10,474 nucleotides of DNA. Origin: Planctomycetaceae bacterium (GTDB lineage Bacteria; Planctomycetota; Planctomycetia; Pirellulales; Thermoguttaceae). Shown here one piece after another: positions 1 to 6,614 of this stretch. The notes under the pieces are model-generated. The model worked only from the letters and a program-made list of their open reading frames with translations, searched no databases and was not told the DNA's origin. Position 1 is the stretch's first letter; each line of letters opens with the position of its first letter. Location: the NCBI GenBank assembly GCA_031261125.1, contig JAISJZ010000141.1, forward strand, positions 1 to 10,474. Direction: 5' to 3'. The position numbers were made by a program, and so were the translations under genes.

Positions 1-165
1 CATTCAACCGCTCGCGATTGTTGCCCAAATACGTCTGCAACGACACTATCGACTCCTTCTGCTTGCCGTCAAATGCAACACTTGTAAGCAAACTCTCCAA
101 TTCCTCATTCACCCCCTCAAAACCCTTCCGCAACAACAACATTCGCGTATCATCAAACCAACGTT
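1..165 (-). pseudogene. Transposase remnant, possibly ISKra4-like (C-terminal part)
   Basis: Read on the minus strand from about 165 to the window edge, one frame encodes a protein-like stretch containing RWFDDTRMLLLRKGF, then EELESLL, and ending LQTYLGNNRERLN. The last motif resembles the segment of ISKra4-family transposases (YL..NR.RM.Y) that lies just before the conserved IGSG region, which would fall outside the window. The frame has a stop (TGA, 178-180 on the plus strand) immediately upstream, and no start codon or amino-terminal domain is visible. The family is assigned from memory of a weak motif, so it is tentative. The same stop ends the frame of the IS4-like remnant next door, so the two pieces may be parts of one mosaic. 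Confidence 0.4.
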
Positions 166-244
166 GCAATCGCCCTATTCACACTCGGCTTCGGCAACAC
201 CCGTGTATCCCATTCGTCCGGCATTGCACTCTTGCCCCGTTCCC

Positions 245-527
245 AAGATGCGGCGTATCTTTGTCCGGTGCTTTGTTCATCGTACTCAAAAAGCCGTTCG
301 CCGTTTTAAGATGGGCTTGAACGACGGCGATGGGAGAACCGCTATCGGCATTGACGGCGAGTTGAGCCGTCAGGTCATAACCGTTACAATCTTTGAGACA
401 ATCGCTGAGGCGGTCTTGTTTCGATGGATGATTTTGGTAATGGAGTTTGCACCAATCGAAGACGTGCAGGACGTAGCCGGTGTCGATTTGTTGTTTCGCA
501 AATTGTTGCAGCGGAAGTCGTGCGTTT
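245..527 (-). pseudogene. IS4-type DDE transposase fragment (internal part)
   Basis: The minus-strand frame encodes HVFDWCKLHYQNHPSKQDR, then GYDLTAQLAVNADSGSP, then IAVVQAHLKTANGFLSTM and DTPHL. This matches the layout of IS4-type DDE transposases: the first catalytic Asp sits in the HD/FDW motif, followed by the conserved L-A-V-x-x-x-x-G-x-P-x-A block and a 'dG.lST....P...HLDqL' segment. The frame begins right after a TGA near 530 and homology is lost after DTPHL near 245. The N-terminal domain and the later catalytic Asp and Glu regions are missing. After the break, a second frame (about 173-315) reads protein-like (RLFEYDEQSTGQRYAASWE), so frameshifts or a fusion of two elements are likely. 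The gene is not functional. No terminal inverted repeat could be identified. Confidence 0.65.
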
Positions 528-611
528 CTTACTCATAAGGTTCCTTGAATGGAAAAGGGTTTCGCTCCAAGTTTATACCTTATTCAATGGTCTAGTTTTT
601 GCCGTCCACCG

Positions 612-2174
612 CTAACATCCTACCGCCGTTACTTCGCCTTCTACATTCCAGGTAATCCGCTGTTCCCAAGGCAGTTTTTTGCCCTCACTCCGCCGGTCGA
701 AAATCACAAGGTAACACGGAATTGTTTTGTCAAATTTGTCCCGATACGAAAGTATCTGTTCTATGCCGTCTTCTTTCACATCTTTCAACGTGTCGTAATC
801 GTGAACAAGTTTTACTTCGATGATATATCCCTTATTCGCATATTCAATAAACAAATCCATTCGTCCGCGACCGGCAGCGTACTCACGGTCAATCCGTCCT
901 TCGCCGTTGGTGATTCGTTGCAAAAACGCCATCAAAAGTAAATGCGGAAATGCTTCGGTGTAGTCCGAATTTGATTCCCAAACTTCTGAATGTTTCCGCC
1001 AGAATTTTTGAAACTCTTTCAATAGTGAATCCATATCAAGCGAACCGTCTTCTTTTTGCCAACGGAACTGAGGCGGCGGAAGCATATCTTGTGTTCCGAG
1101 AGAAATCACTCTCGCTAAAACTTCGCGATAAATAGGATTCGCAACTGTTATCTCCGCCTGACTGCGTGTGACTAATCCCAAATCTAAACATTGCCGGAAT
1201 CCATCGCTTTCGCTTAACCGTGTATCAATGTTACCCGTTAGCAACGTTTCCATTACATAACGAATATTCGGGTCTTTCAATCGAAATGTAAGTGACTTCA
1301 AATGGATTTCCCTATCCAGTATCATTTGCTCGCGGGCTTGGCGAATATGAGCAAGTGTAACCGTTTGATAATCATCTTCGTCAAGAATCTCCATCGTTGC
1401 CCGTTTGAACAAATTGTTGACAATCCAAGGTTGCCCCTGCGATTGTTCCCATACATAATCAAGTGCTGCCGGTTCGATTTGTTGTTCCGTTTCTGCGGTG
1501 TGCTGATCGAATAAACGGACAATATCTCCCCGTGAAAAATTACCAATCGTTACGGAACGTTCTTTGATATTGAACGGCGAACCGGGATTAAGTGCCTTAC
1601 CTCCTTTTATAGAAATAAGCCAATCTTCCAAGTCGTGCATACCGACAAGAGCAATCGAAACGGGGAACTTACCGACACCGCGGTCAGCGAAACCGCTGCG
1701 AAGTTGACGAAGGAAACTAAGCATTGTTTCCCCTTCGAGAACATCAACTTCATCAAAAAGAACAACAAGTGGTTTGGGGACAGTTTTAGTAGCCCAGTCG
1801 GTCAATAGGGAATACAGTATTTGTAATGGATTATCAGACCGAACATCAGGAACCGGTAAATTTTGCTTTTGTGATTGTTCCTGAATGGCTTCGCAAATTG
1901 CTGGTAAACCTAATTCAAGTGAAGACCCTTGTCCCGTTTCAATGGTAACGCAGCATACCGCATATTTCCCAGTGTCGTTGAGTTCCTTTGCCCAACTTTG
2001 CAGAAATGTTGTTTTACCAGTTTGTCGAGGGGCGTGCAGCGACCAATAGAGTTCATCGCGAACATAGCGGTGCAACTGCGCTCCCTGCAACCGGTCGGCT
2101 GGCGGCAGCATATAATGCTTGTCGGGATTACACGGACCCGTTGTATTGAAAAATCGAATCGGACGCTTTGACAT
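612..2174 (-). CDS. AAA-like ATPase with C-terminal PD-(D/E)XK nuclease-like domain
   Basis: A 520-residue cytoplasmic protein. The N-terminus has the conserved FNTTGPCNPDKHYMLPP block (9-25) typical of this group of AAA-like ATPases. Walker A is APRQTGKTT (48-56, K54) and Walker B is PLVVLFDEVD (135-144, D141/E142). A further conserved block, SPFNIKERSVTI, begins at 199. The C-terminus carries GRGRMD (D440) and IIEVK (E453, K455), the D...ExK core of the PD-(D/E)XK superfamily, with a following EQILSYRDKF helix. Proteins of this architecture are numerous and poorly understood; nuclease activity is inferred from the residues only. The ATG at 2174 is chosen because GAGG lies 7 nt upstream and a promoter fits 39 nt before it. 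The gene looks more AT-rich than the genes to its right and stands alone between IS remnants and decayed genes, which suggests acquisition by transfer. The ATPase call is firm; the biological role is unknown. Confidence 0.88.
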   Translation of the reverse strand: MSKRPIRFFNTTGPCNPDKHYMLPPADRLQGAQLHRYVRDELYWSLHAPRQTGKTTFLQSWAKELNDTGKYAVCCVTIETGQGSSLELGLPAICEAIQEQSQKQNLPVPDVRSDNPLQILYSLLTDWATKTVPKPLVVLFDEVDVLEGETMLSFLRQLRSGFADRGVGKFPVSIALVGMHDLEDWLISIKGGKALNPGSPFNIKERSVTIGNFSRGDIVRLFDQHTAETEQQIEPAALDYVWEQSQGQPWIVNNLFKRATMEILDEDDYQTVTLAHIRQAREQMILDREIHLKSLTFRLKDPNIRYVMETLLTGNIDTRLSESDGFRQCLDLGLVTRSQAEITVANPIYREVLARVISLGTQDMLPPPQFRWQKEDGSLDMDSLLKEFQKFWRKHSEVWESNSDYTEAFPHLLLMAFLQRITNGEGRIDREYAAGRGRMDLFIEYANKGYIIEVKLVHDYDTLKDVKEDGIEQILSYRDKFDKTIPCYLVIFDRRSEGKKLPWEQRITWNVEGEVTAVGC

Positions 2175-2219
2175 TTGTTTTCCTCATAAAACGGAGGGTT
2201 CTGACAAAACACTTCATAT

Positions 2220-2248
2220 ATTCTACGGGAAATCATAGAAATTTGCAA
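2220..2248 (-). promoter_or_regulatory. Sigma-70-type promoter of the AAA/PD-(D/E)XK gene
   Basis: On the minus strand there is a -35 TTGCAA (2243-2248), a 17-bp spacer and a -10 TAGAAT (2220-2225, 5 of 6 consensus bases). The predicted start is near 2213, giving a 39-nt leader that ends in GAGGAAAACAA-ATG. The clear Shine-Dalgarno sequence contrasts with most other genes in the window. Predicted by eye only. Confidence 0.55.
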
Positions 2249-2275
2249 GACGGCGTTTCTATACAATTAAAAGAG

Positions 2276-2595
2276 TTATCCGTAAATGCACGGAACTTGT
2301 TCAATGTCTGGCGGCATCACTTCGATTCCATACTTTTCGTCAATCACATCACTGTGTCGATTCTTATGGTAATCATACGGCCCATATATCGTACCTTGCA
2401 GAAAACATATCATATTCGGTACAAATCTTCGGGATTATAAAATGGGAAACCGTAAATATGCCCAATAAAAACAAAATGCCCCATATCCCATAAACCAGCA
2501 CCGGCAAAAATAATGTTGTAATCATTAAGGAAACAGCAATCAAAGTTGACGTTCACTGCGTTGTTGATATTTGTTTGGACAAGAAGGACAATTAT
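2276..2595 (-). pseudogene. Unrecognised gene remnant, phase-broken, 5' end lost
   Basis: Two minus-strand reading phases form one protein-like string. The first (2595 to 2410) has no credible start and includes FDCCFLNDYNIIFAGAGLWD, then MGHFVFIGHIYGFPFYNPED and LYRI, then stops. The second (2413 to 2276, 45 codons) starts at an ATG overlapping that stop as ATGA and continues MICFLQGTIYGPYDYHKNRH, then SDVIDEKYGIEV and ends PPDIEQVPCIYG. The composition, rich in Gly, Tyr, Pro and charged residues, looks coding, and the join reads naturally as a single polypeptide broken by a one-base shift. I do not recognise the family. The alternative is two small translationally coupled ORFs, but the first has no ribosome binding site. 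The intact AAA gene lies downstream on the same strand. Confidence 0.4.
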
Positions 2596-2820
2596 TTACC
2601 GGCGTTATCACAAGACGGCAAAGCGGACAGAACAATTCCGTTTTCACAAGGACAGCGGTTGTATGACGCGGCAAAGGAACCGAAGGAATTTTATGTACCG
2701 CCGAAAGGTTCAGATTATCATTCTGCTCCGCTCGGCGAAGAACATCGGATAAAACTTCGGGCGTTTATCGAAAAGAACTTTTCATCCGCTTGTTTGCCGG
2801 GCGGAGTTTCGGTAGAATAA
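2578..2820 (+). pseudogene. C-terminal remnant of an alpha/beta hydrolase
   Basis: The frame encodes LPALSQDGKADRTIPF, then SQGQRLYDAAKEPKEFYVPP and KGSDYHSAPLGEEHRIKLR, ending in a stop at 2818-2820. This matches the tail of Bem46/FrsA-like alpha/beta hydrolases: a 'hGt.DrtIPf..g..Ly.a...pK.f' block carrying the acid residue, followed by the catalytic His in the D-H/Y-H segment. The nucleophile elbow and the rest of the fold are absent, and upstream sequence in this frame (2494-2577) does not resemble the family. No start codon with a binding site exists; the in-frame TTG at 2575 is not credible. It is a different hydrolase subfamily from the intact esterase that follows, so it is not a duplicated copy of that gene. 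Confidence 0.6.
2790..2818 (+). promoter_or_regulatory. Possible promoter of the secreted esterase
   Basis: TTGTTT (2790-2795), a 17-bp spacer and TAGAAT (2813-2818, 5 of 6 bases) could form a promoter inside the end of the hydrolase remnant. The start would be near 2825, giving a leader of about 58 nt to the ATG at 2883. The -35 box is weak. The leader holds a 6-bp inverted repeat, GCAGTT (2833-2838) and AACTGC (2847-2852). Confidence 0.35.
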
Positions 2821-2882
2821 CACTCTTTGACGGCAGTTTTGTAATGAACTGCGTTCGGCAAACCCTTAATACCCGCGCACCG

Positions 2883-3752
2883 ATGAACACAAAATCATTA
2901 TTCTTCGGAACACTTTTCTTCCTGCTTTGCGTTGCCGGTCTGTCCGCCGCAGAACCGCTTAAACTTTGGGAAAACGGCGCACCGAACGCAACCGGCTCCG
3001 AAGAAAAAGACAAACCGCAAATCAATGTCTTCCTGCCGGAAAAAGACAAAGCGACCGGCACCGCTGTCGTTGTTTGCCCCGGCGGCGGATACGGCGGACT
3101 CGCTATCGACCACGAGGGCTGGCAAATCGCTGACTGGTACAATTCGTTCGGCGTTGCGGCAATCGTCCTGGAATACCGGCACAGCGGCAAGGGCTACGCT
3201 CATCCGAATCCGCTGCTTGATGTCCAGCGGGCAATCCGCACTGTCCGGTTCAATGCCGGTAAATGGAACATCAAACCGGATAAAATCGGCGTAATGGGTT
3301 TCTCCGCCGGCGGACATCTTGCGTCAACTGCCGGAACGCACTTTGAAGACAACAAGAATCCGGCAGACGGCGTTGATAAAGTCAGTTGCCGCCCGGATTT
3401 TATGATTCTGTGCTATCCGGTCATTATGTTCGGTTCGTCCTACACGCACCAAGGTTCGCAAAACAACCTTATCGGGAAAAATGCCCCGCAGGAATTGATT
3501 GATTATTACTCGAACGAAAAGCAGGTAACAGATAAAACACCGCCGGCGTTCATTTTCTTCACTGATGAAGACAAAATGGTACCTGTCGAGAACGGCGTGC
3601 AGTTTTATCTTGCTCTCCGTCAGCACAAAGTACCGGCGGAGATTCATATTTTCCAAAAAGGACAGCACGGGCAGGGTTTGGCGAAGGGCAAACCCGGCAA
3701 CGAACTTTGGACGGAGGCGTGCAAAGCGTGGCTGAAAAATAACGGGTTCTGA
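2883..3752 (+). CDS. Secreted alpha/beta-hydrolase esterase, BD-FAE / acetylxylan-esterase type
   Basis: A 289-residue exported serine esterase. Residues 1-23 are a signal peptide (MNTKSLFFGT, then a Leu/Phe core ending GLSAA), with likely cleavage after Ala22 or Ala23. The oxyanion motif is CPGGGYGGLA (65-74) and the nucleophile elbow is GFSAGG (139-144, S141). D230 in DEDKMVP, four residues before Pro, is the likely acid, and H262 in GQHGQGL completes the triad. These are the features of the bifunctional feruloyl/acetylxylan esterase-like family that removes acyl groups from plant polysaccharides; the actual substrate is not shown by the sequence. The ATG at 2883 is chosen because it places the signal peptide at the N-terminus; the open frame extends upstream to 2790 without a signal. 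No strong Shine-Dalgarno is seen. The stop abuts the stop of the convergent DUF6807 gene. Confidence 0.87.
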   Translation: MNTKSLFFGTLFFLLCVAGLSAAEPLKLWENGAPNATGSEEKDKPQINVFLPEKDKATGTAVVVCPGGGYGGLAIDHEGWQIADWYNSFGVAAIVLEYRHSGKGYAHPNPLLDVQRAIRTVRFNAGKWNIKPDKIGVMGFSAGGHLASTAGTHFEDNKNPADGVDKVSCRPDFMILCYPVIMFGSSYTHQGSQNNLIGKNAPQELIDYYSNEKQVTDKTPPAFIFFTDEDKMVPVENGVQFYLALRQHKVPAEIHIFQKGQHGQGLAKGKPGNELWTEACKAWLKNNGF

Positions 3753-4784
3753 TTACACGGCTGCGTCGAACTCTTTCCAAAGTCCGTTCAGGTCGGCCTC
3801 TTCCGGTGTACCGGCAAAGCCGACAATGCGGTACCGAAGTTTCAACTCTTCGTTTGCCGCCAGTTCCAACTTAACGTCGTTCGGGAAAAAGTTGCACGGG
3901 GTCGGCGAGCAGTTTCCGTAGTCCCGCGTGAACCACGGACAATCGTTGAACAGCGGATGCGGTGCTTTCGACGGACAGAACACCGCCACGCCTTCGACGA
4001 TTTCCTCCTTTAACCCCGCCCGCTTGCCGTAAAATGCCAACCACTTGGCGGGCTTGCCGAGTGTTTGTTCCTGTCCTTTTGCCCCTTCGGAATTGACAAG
4101 AAAGCCGCCGCCTGCCGGTGATAAATCGTGAGCCGACCGCACGCCGAACAAACCGTGATTCGTTTTCTCAACAGTAACCGGCACCAACGCTTTTATGTTG
4201 ATTTCGGTATCGAGAATGTATCGGCGTTCATCGCGGACTTTGATGACGAAGTGCCGGTTGTCCTCGATAATCGGGTCTTGCGACTGTTCGGGGCGGACCC
4301 ACAAACATTTGTCCGTAATTTCGGCAAAGTCGGGACCGATTTTGTATTTACCGTCTTCGCTCTTGGTGAACGCCGGTCCCTGCGAAATAATTTGTCCGCG
4401 GTTGAGGTTGTCCTGCCAATAGTTTCCGCCGTTAACCCGGTCAAGACCGAAGAAAATCGACCGGTGATGGGGCCACGGTCTTCCGTGTTCCGCTGTGAGG
4501 GACAAACCGCTGACCGGTCCCGAAAACGGATAGAAAAACGGATACTTCTGGTCTTGATGCGCCCGGTATGATGTCAGTACCGAGTTGTCTTTGCTGACCC
4601 AGAGTTGGTAGAGTTGGTGCTTGCCGTTCTGGATGTCGGGATAGACCGTCAAATGCGGTTGGGGACCTTCACCGCCGTTGTCGATGAGTTCCTTTTGGGC
4701 GAATAACCGCCCGGACATCAGACCGGAAGTTGCCGCAGTACCGGCAAGAATTGCCGTTGTTTTCAAAAAATCGCGCCGCTGCAT
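3753..4784 (-). CDS. Tat-exported DUF6807 (PmoA-like) family protein
   Basis: A 343-residue protein beginning MQRRDFLKTTAILAGTAATS, a twin-arginine signal (RRDFLK at 3-8) followed by a short hydrophobic core and a probable cleavage after LFAQ (27-30). The mature part shows the signature of the family formerly named methane oxygenase PmoA (now DUF6807): YPFFYPFSGP (81-90), then HGRPWPHHRSIFFG (100-113) with paired His106-His107, then VNGGNYWQ. The PmoA name is historical and does not imply methane oxidation. Members are common in planctomycetes and verrucomicrobia, often near carbohydrate genes, with unproven activity. The frame stays open to 4904, but the ATG at 4784 is chosen because it starts the Tat signal and because the promoter lies inside the extension. 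There is no Shine-Dalgarno. The gene is divergent from serA and convergent with the esterase. Confidence 0.82.
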   Translation of the reverse strand: MQRRDFLKTTAILAGTAATSGLMSGRLFAQKELIDNGGEGPQPHLTVYPDIQNGKHQLYQLWVSKDNSVLTSYRAHQDQKYPFFYPFSGPVSGLSLTAEHGRPWPHHRSIFFGLDRVNGGNYWQDNLNRGQIISQGPAFTKSEDGKYKIGPDFAEITDKCLWVRPEQSQDPIIEDNRHFVIKVRDERRYILDTEINIKALVPVTVEKTNHGLFGVRSAHDLSPAGGGFLVNSEGAKGQEQTLGKPAKWLAFYGKRAGLKEEIVEGVAVFCPSKAPHPLFNDCPWFTRDYGNCSPTPCNFFPNDVKLELAANEELKLRYRIVGFAGTPEEADLNGLWKEFDAAV

Positions 4785-4847
4785 TGATATTGAGGGGGGT
4801 AAAATGTTAGCCGCAACGCCTTGACGTGCGGAACAGAAACTGAAAAT

Positions 4848-4870
4848 GTTATTCTCCGATAGAGAATAAC
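4848..4870. repeat. Perfect 9-bp inverted repeat, candidate operator
   Basis: GTTATTCTC (4848-4856), a 5-bp spacer CGATA and GAGAATAAC (4862-4870) form a perfect inverted repeat. The left arm contains the minus-strand -10 box of the DUF6807 promoter and the repeat fills the spacer up to near its -35, the usual place for a repressor operator. It ends 28 bp before the -35 of serA on the other strand, so it could also affect serA. No regulator gene is in the window. Confidence 0.55.
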
Positions 4871-4879
4871 GCTTGTCAA
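4851..4879 (-). promoter_or_regulatory. Promoter of the DUF6807 gene
   Basis: On the minus strand there is a perfect -35 TTGACA (4874-4879), a 17-bp spacer and a -10 GAGAAT (4851-4856, 4 of 6 bases). The start would be near 4844, leaving a leader of about 60 nt before the ATG at 4784. The poor -10 box overlaps the inverted repeat. Confidence 0.5.
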
Positions 4880-4897
4880 GCCGCAAAGCCGGGTCTA

Positions 4898-4925
4898 TTG
4901 TCAAAACCGGTCTAATGGATATAAT
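4898..4925 (+). promoter_or_regulatory. Promoter of serA
   Basis: TTGTCA (4898-4903, 5 of 6 bases), a 16-bp spacer and a perfect TATAAT (4920-4925). The predicted start is near 4932, giving a leader of about 54 nt to the serA ATG. The leader holds AAAGGGGA (4968-4975), a fair ribosome binding site 10 nt before the ATG. Confidence 0.65.
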
Positions 4926-4985
4926 TTTATCTATTAAAAGTTTGCGTCAGTCCAAACCCAATAAAAGAAAGGGGATTTCCTAACA

Positions 4986-6614
4986 ATGACGTATAAAATT
5001 GTACTGCTTGACCCGATTTCCGAAGACGGAAAAGATCGGCTCCGCAACACGCCCGGCGTTGAATTCGAAGAGCGTGTCGGATTAAAAGGCGACGACCTCC
5101 GCAAGACGCTGAACGAATTCGACGGAGCGATTGCCCGCAGCGGCGTGAAAATCACCGCCGAATCGCTGGAAGGCAATACCCGGCTTAAAGCGATTGCCCG
5201 CGCCGGTGTCGGCGTTGACAACATCGACACGAAGGCGGCAACGAAACACGGCATCGTTGTGATGAACACCCCCGGCGGCAACACCGTTTCTACGGCGGAA
5301 CAAACGTTCGCCCTGCTGCTTGCCCTGTCCCGGAACACCGCGCCGGCTTATCAATCGCTTGTCGAAGGACGCTGGGACCGGAAATTATTCACCGGTCATC
5401 AAATTGCCGGTAAAACGCTCGGCATCGTCGGAATGGGACGCATCGGGCAAACCGTCGCCGGTTATGCCAAAGCGTTCGGTATGAAAGTGCTGGCGACCGA
5501 CCCGTTTTTTACGCAGCAGAAAGCGGAAGAACTCGGCGTAGAATTCGTCAAGGACTTCGCCGCAATGCTGCCGCGGGTGGATTATCTGACCGTTCATACG
5601 CCGCTGAACGACCAGACCCGCGGTCTGTTCGGTAAGAAAGAATTGGAACGGATTAAAAAAGGGGCGTTTCTGATAAACTGCGCCCGCGGCGGCATTTATG
5701 ATAAAGATACGCTTGCCGAAGGGCTGGAGTCCGGCAAACTCGGCGGTGTCGCGTTGGACGTTTACGAAGAGGAACCCTGTACGAATCACCCGCTGTTCGG
5801 CAAGAAAAACGTTGTCTGCACGCCGCACCTGGGAGCATCCACCGAAGAAGCGCAGACAAACGTCGCCCTCGAAGCGGTGGAGTTGCTGCTTGACTATTTC
5901 ACAAAGGGTTCCATTCGGCAGGCGGTTAACTTCGGTACGCTGGACAAGGCAACGCTGGCATCGCTGCGCGGGGCGTTGAACGTGGCGTATCGGCTTGGTA
6001 TGCTGGCGGCGCAACTCGATTTGGGTAAAATCAAGTCCGTCAAGATGAAGTACAAAGGCGAGGTTTCCAAAAAGGATACGTCGCTTGTTTCGACGGCGTT
6101 TGCGGCGGGACTGTTGACCGCGGCGATGGAAGAGGACATCAACATTGTCTCCGCGGCGGCGATTTTACAGGAACGCGGTATTGAACTTGCCGAAGAAAAA
6201 ACGTCGGAGACCGGCGAATTCTCGTCGTTAATCACGGCGGAAGTGAACGGCGAAGACGACGGGACCGTGCTGTCGGGAACAATTTTCGGCAACTCGATGC
6301 CGCGGCTGGTGTCGGTCGGCGAATACCGCCTGGAAAGTTTCCTTGACGGCGATTTGGTACTGATAGACCACATTGACAAGCCGGGCGTGATTGGCGCGAT
6401 GGGAACGACGTTTGCGAAGCACAATATTAACATCAGCGCGATGTCGGTAGGACGCTCGCAGCCGAAGCCGGGCGGCGAAGCGGTGGCGGTGCTGTCGATT
6501 GACGGCGACCCGTCGATGCAGACGCTGTCCGATGTCGCGGCACTGCCGTCAATCAGCAAAGTGAGTTTTGCAAAGTTGCCTTCTTCCGACCAATCGCCGG
6601 CGTGGATGGGGTAA
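4986..6614 (+). CDS. serA: D-3-phosphoglycerate dehydrogenase
   Basis: A 542-residue cytoplasmic enzyme that oxidises 3-phosphoglycerate to 3-phosphohydroxypyruvate with NAD, the first step of serine synthesis. The order is a substrate-binding half (about 1-100 and 285-315), the Rossmann domain with GMGRIG (149-154) and acidic D172, then the catalytic residues R234 (in CARGG), E263 (in YEEEP) and H281 (in PHLGAST), which match Arg, Glu and His of known PGDHs. After residue 320 come the intervening (ASB-type) domain and a C-terminal ACT domain (about 455-528, LIDHIDKPGVIGAMG), so it is the long, regulated form, where serine feedback often acts through the ACT region. The length fits long-type SerA. 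Start: ATG at 4986 with a GGGGA upstream and the expected MTYKIVLLDP N-terminus. It has its own promoter and abuts the convergent symporter gene. Confidence 0.97.
   Translation: MTYKIVLLDPISEDGKDRLRNTPGVEFEERVGLKGDDLRKTLNEFDGAIARSGVKITAESLEGNTRLKAIARAGVGVDNIDTKAATKHGIVVMNTPGGNTVSTAEQTFALLLALSRNTAPAYQSLVEGRWDRKLFTGHQIAGKTLGIVGMGRIGQTVAGYAKAFGMKVLATDPFFTQQKAEELGVEFVKDFAAMLPRVDYLTVHTPLNDQTRGLFGKKELERIKKGAFLINCARGGIYDKDTLAEGLESGKLGGVALDVYEEEPCTNHPLFGKKNVVCTPHLGASTEEAQTNVALEAVELLLDYFTKGSIRQAVNFGTLDKATLASLRGALNVAYRLGMLAAQLDLGKIKSVKMKYKGEVSKKDTSLVSTAFAAGLLTAAMEEDINIVSAAAILQERGIELAEEKTSETGEFSSLITAEVNGEDDGTVLSGTIFGNSMPRLVSVGEYRLESFLDGDLVLIDHIDKPGVIGAMGTTFAKHNINISAMSVGRSQPKPGGEAVAVLSIDGDPSMQTLSDVAALPSISKVSFAKLPSSDQSPAWMG

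Noticed and set aside
164..538. 124-codon plus-strand frame at the left edge
   Set aside because: The opposite strand encodes recognisable transposase motifs over the same bases, so this is a shadow.
2168..2440. 90-codon plus-strand frame covering the AAA promoter
   Set aside because: It has no family features, is antisense to a more protein-like remnant, and overlaps the AAA gene start.
4128..4571. 147-codon plus-strand frame inside the DUF6807 gene
   Set aside because: It is antisense to the conserved core of DUF6807 and has no binding site or recognisable motif.
4785..4904. 40-residue N-terminal extension of the DUF6807 protein
   Set aside because: It would put the Tat signal internally and would need translation of the promoter and operator region.
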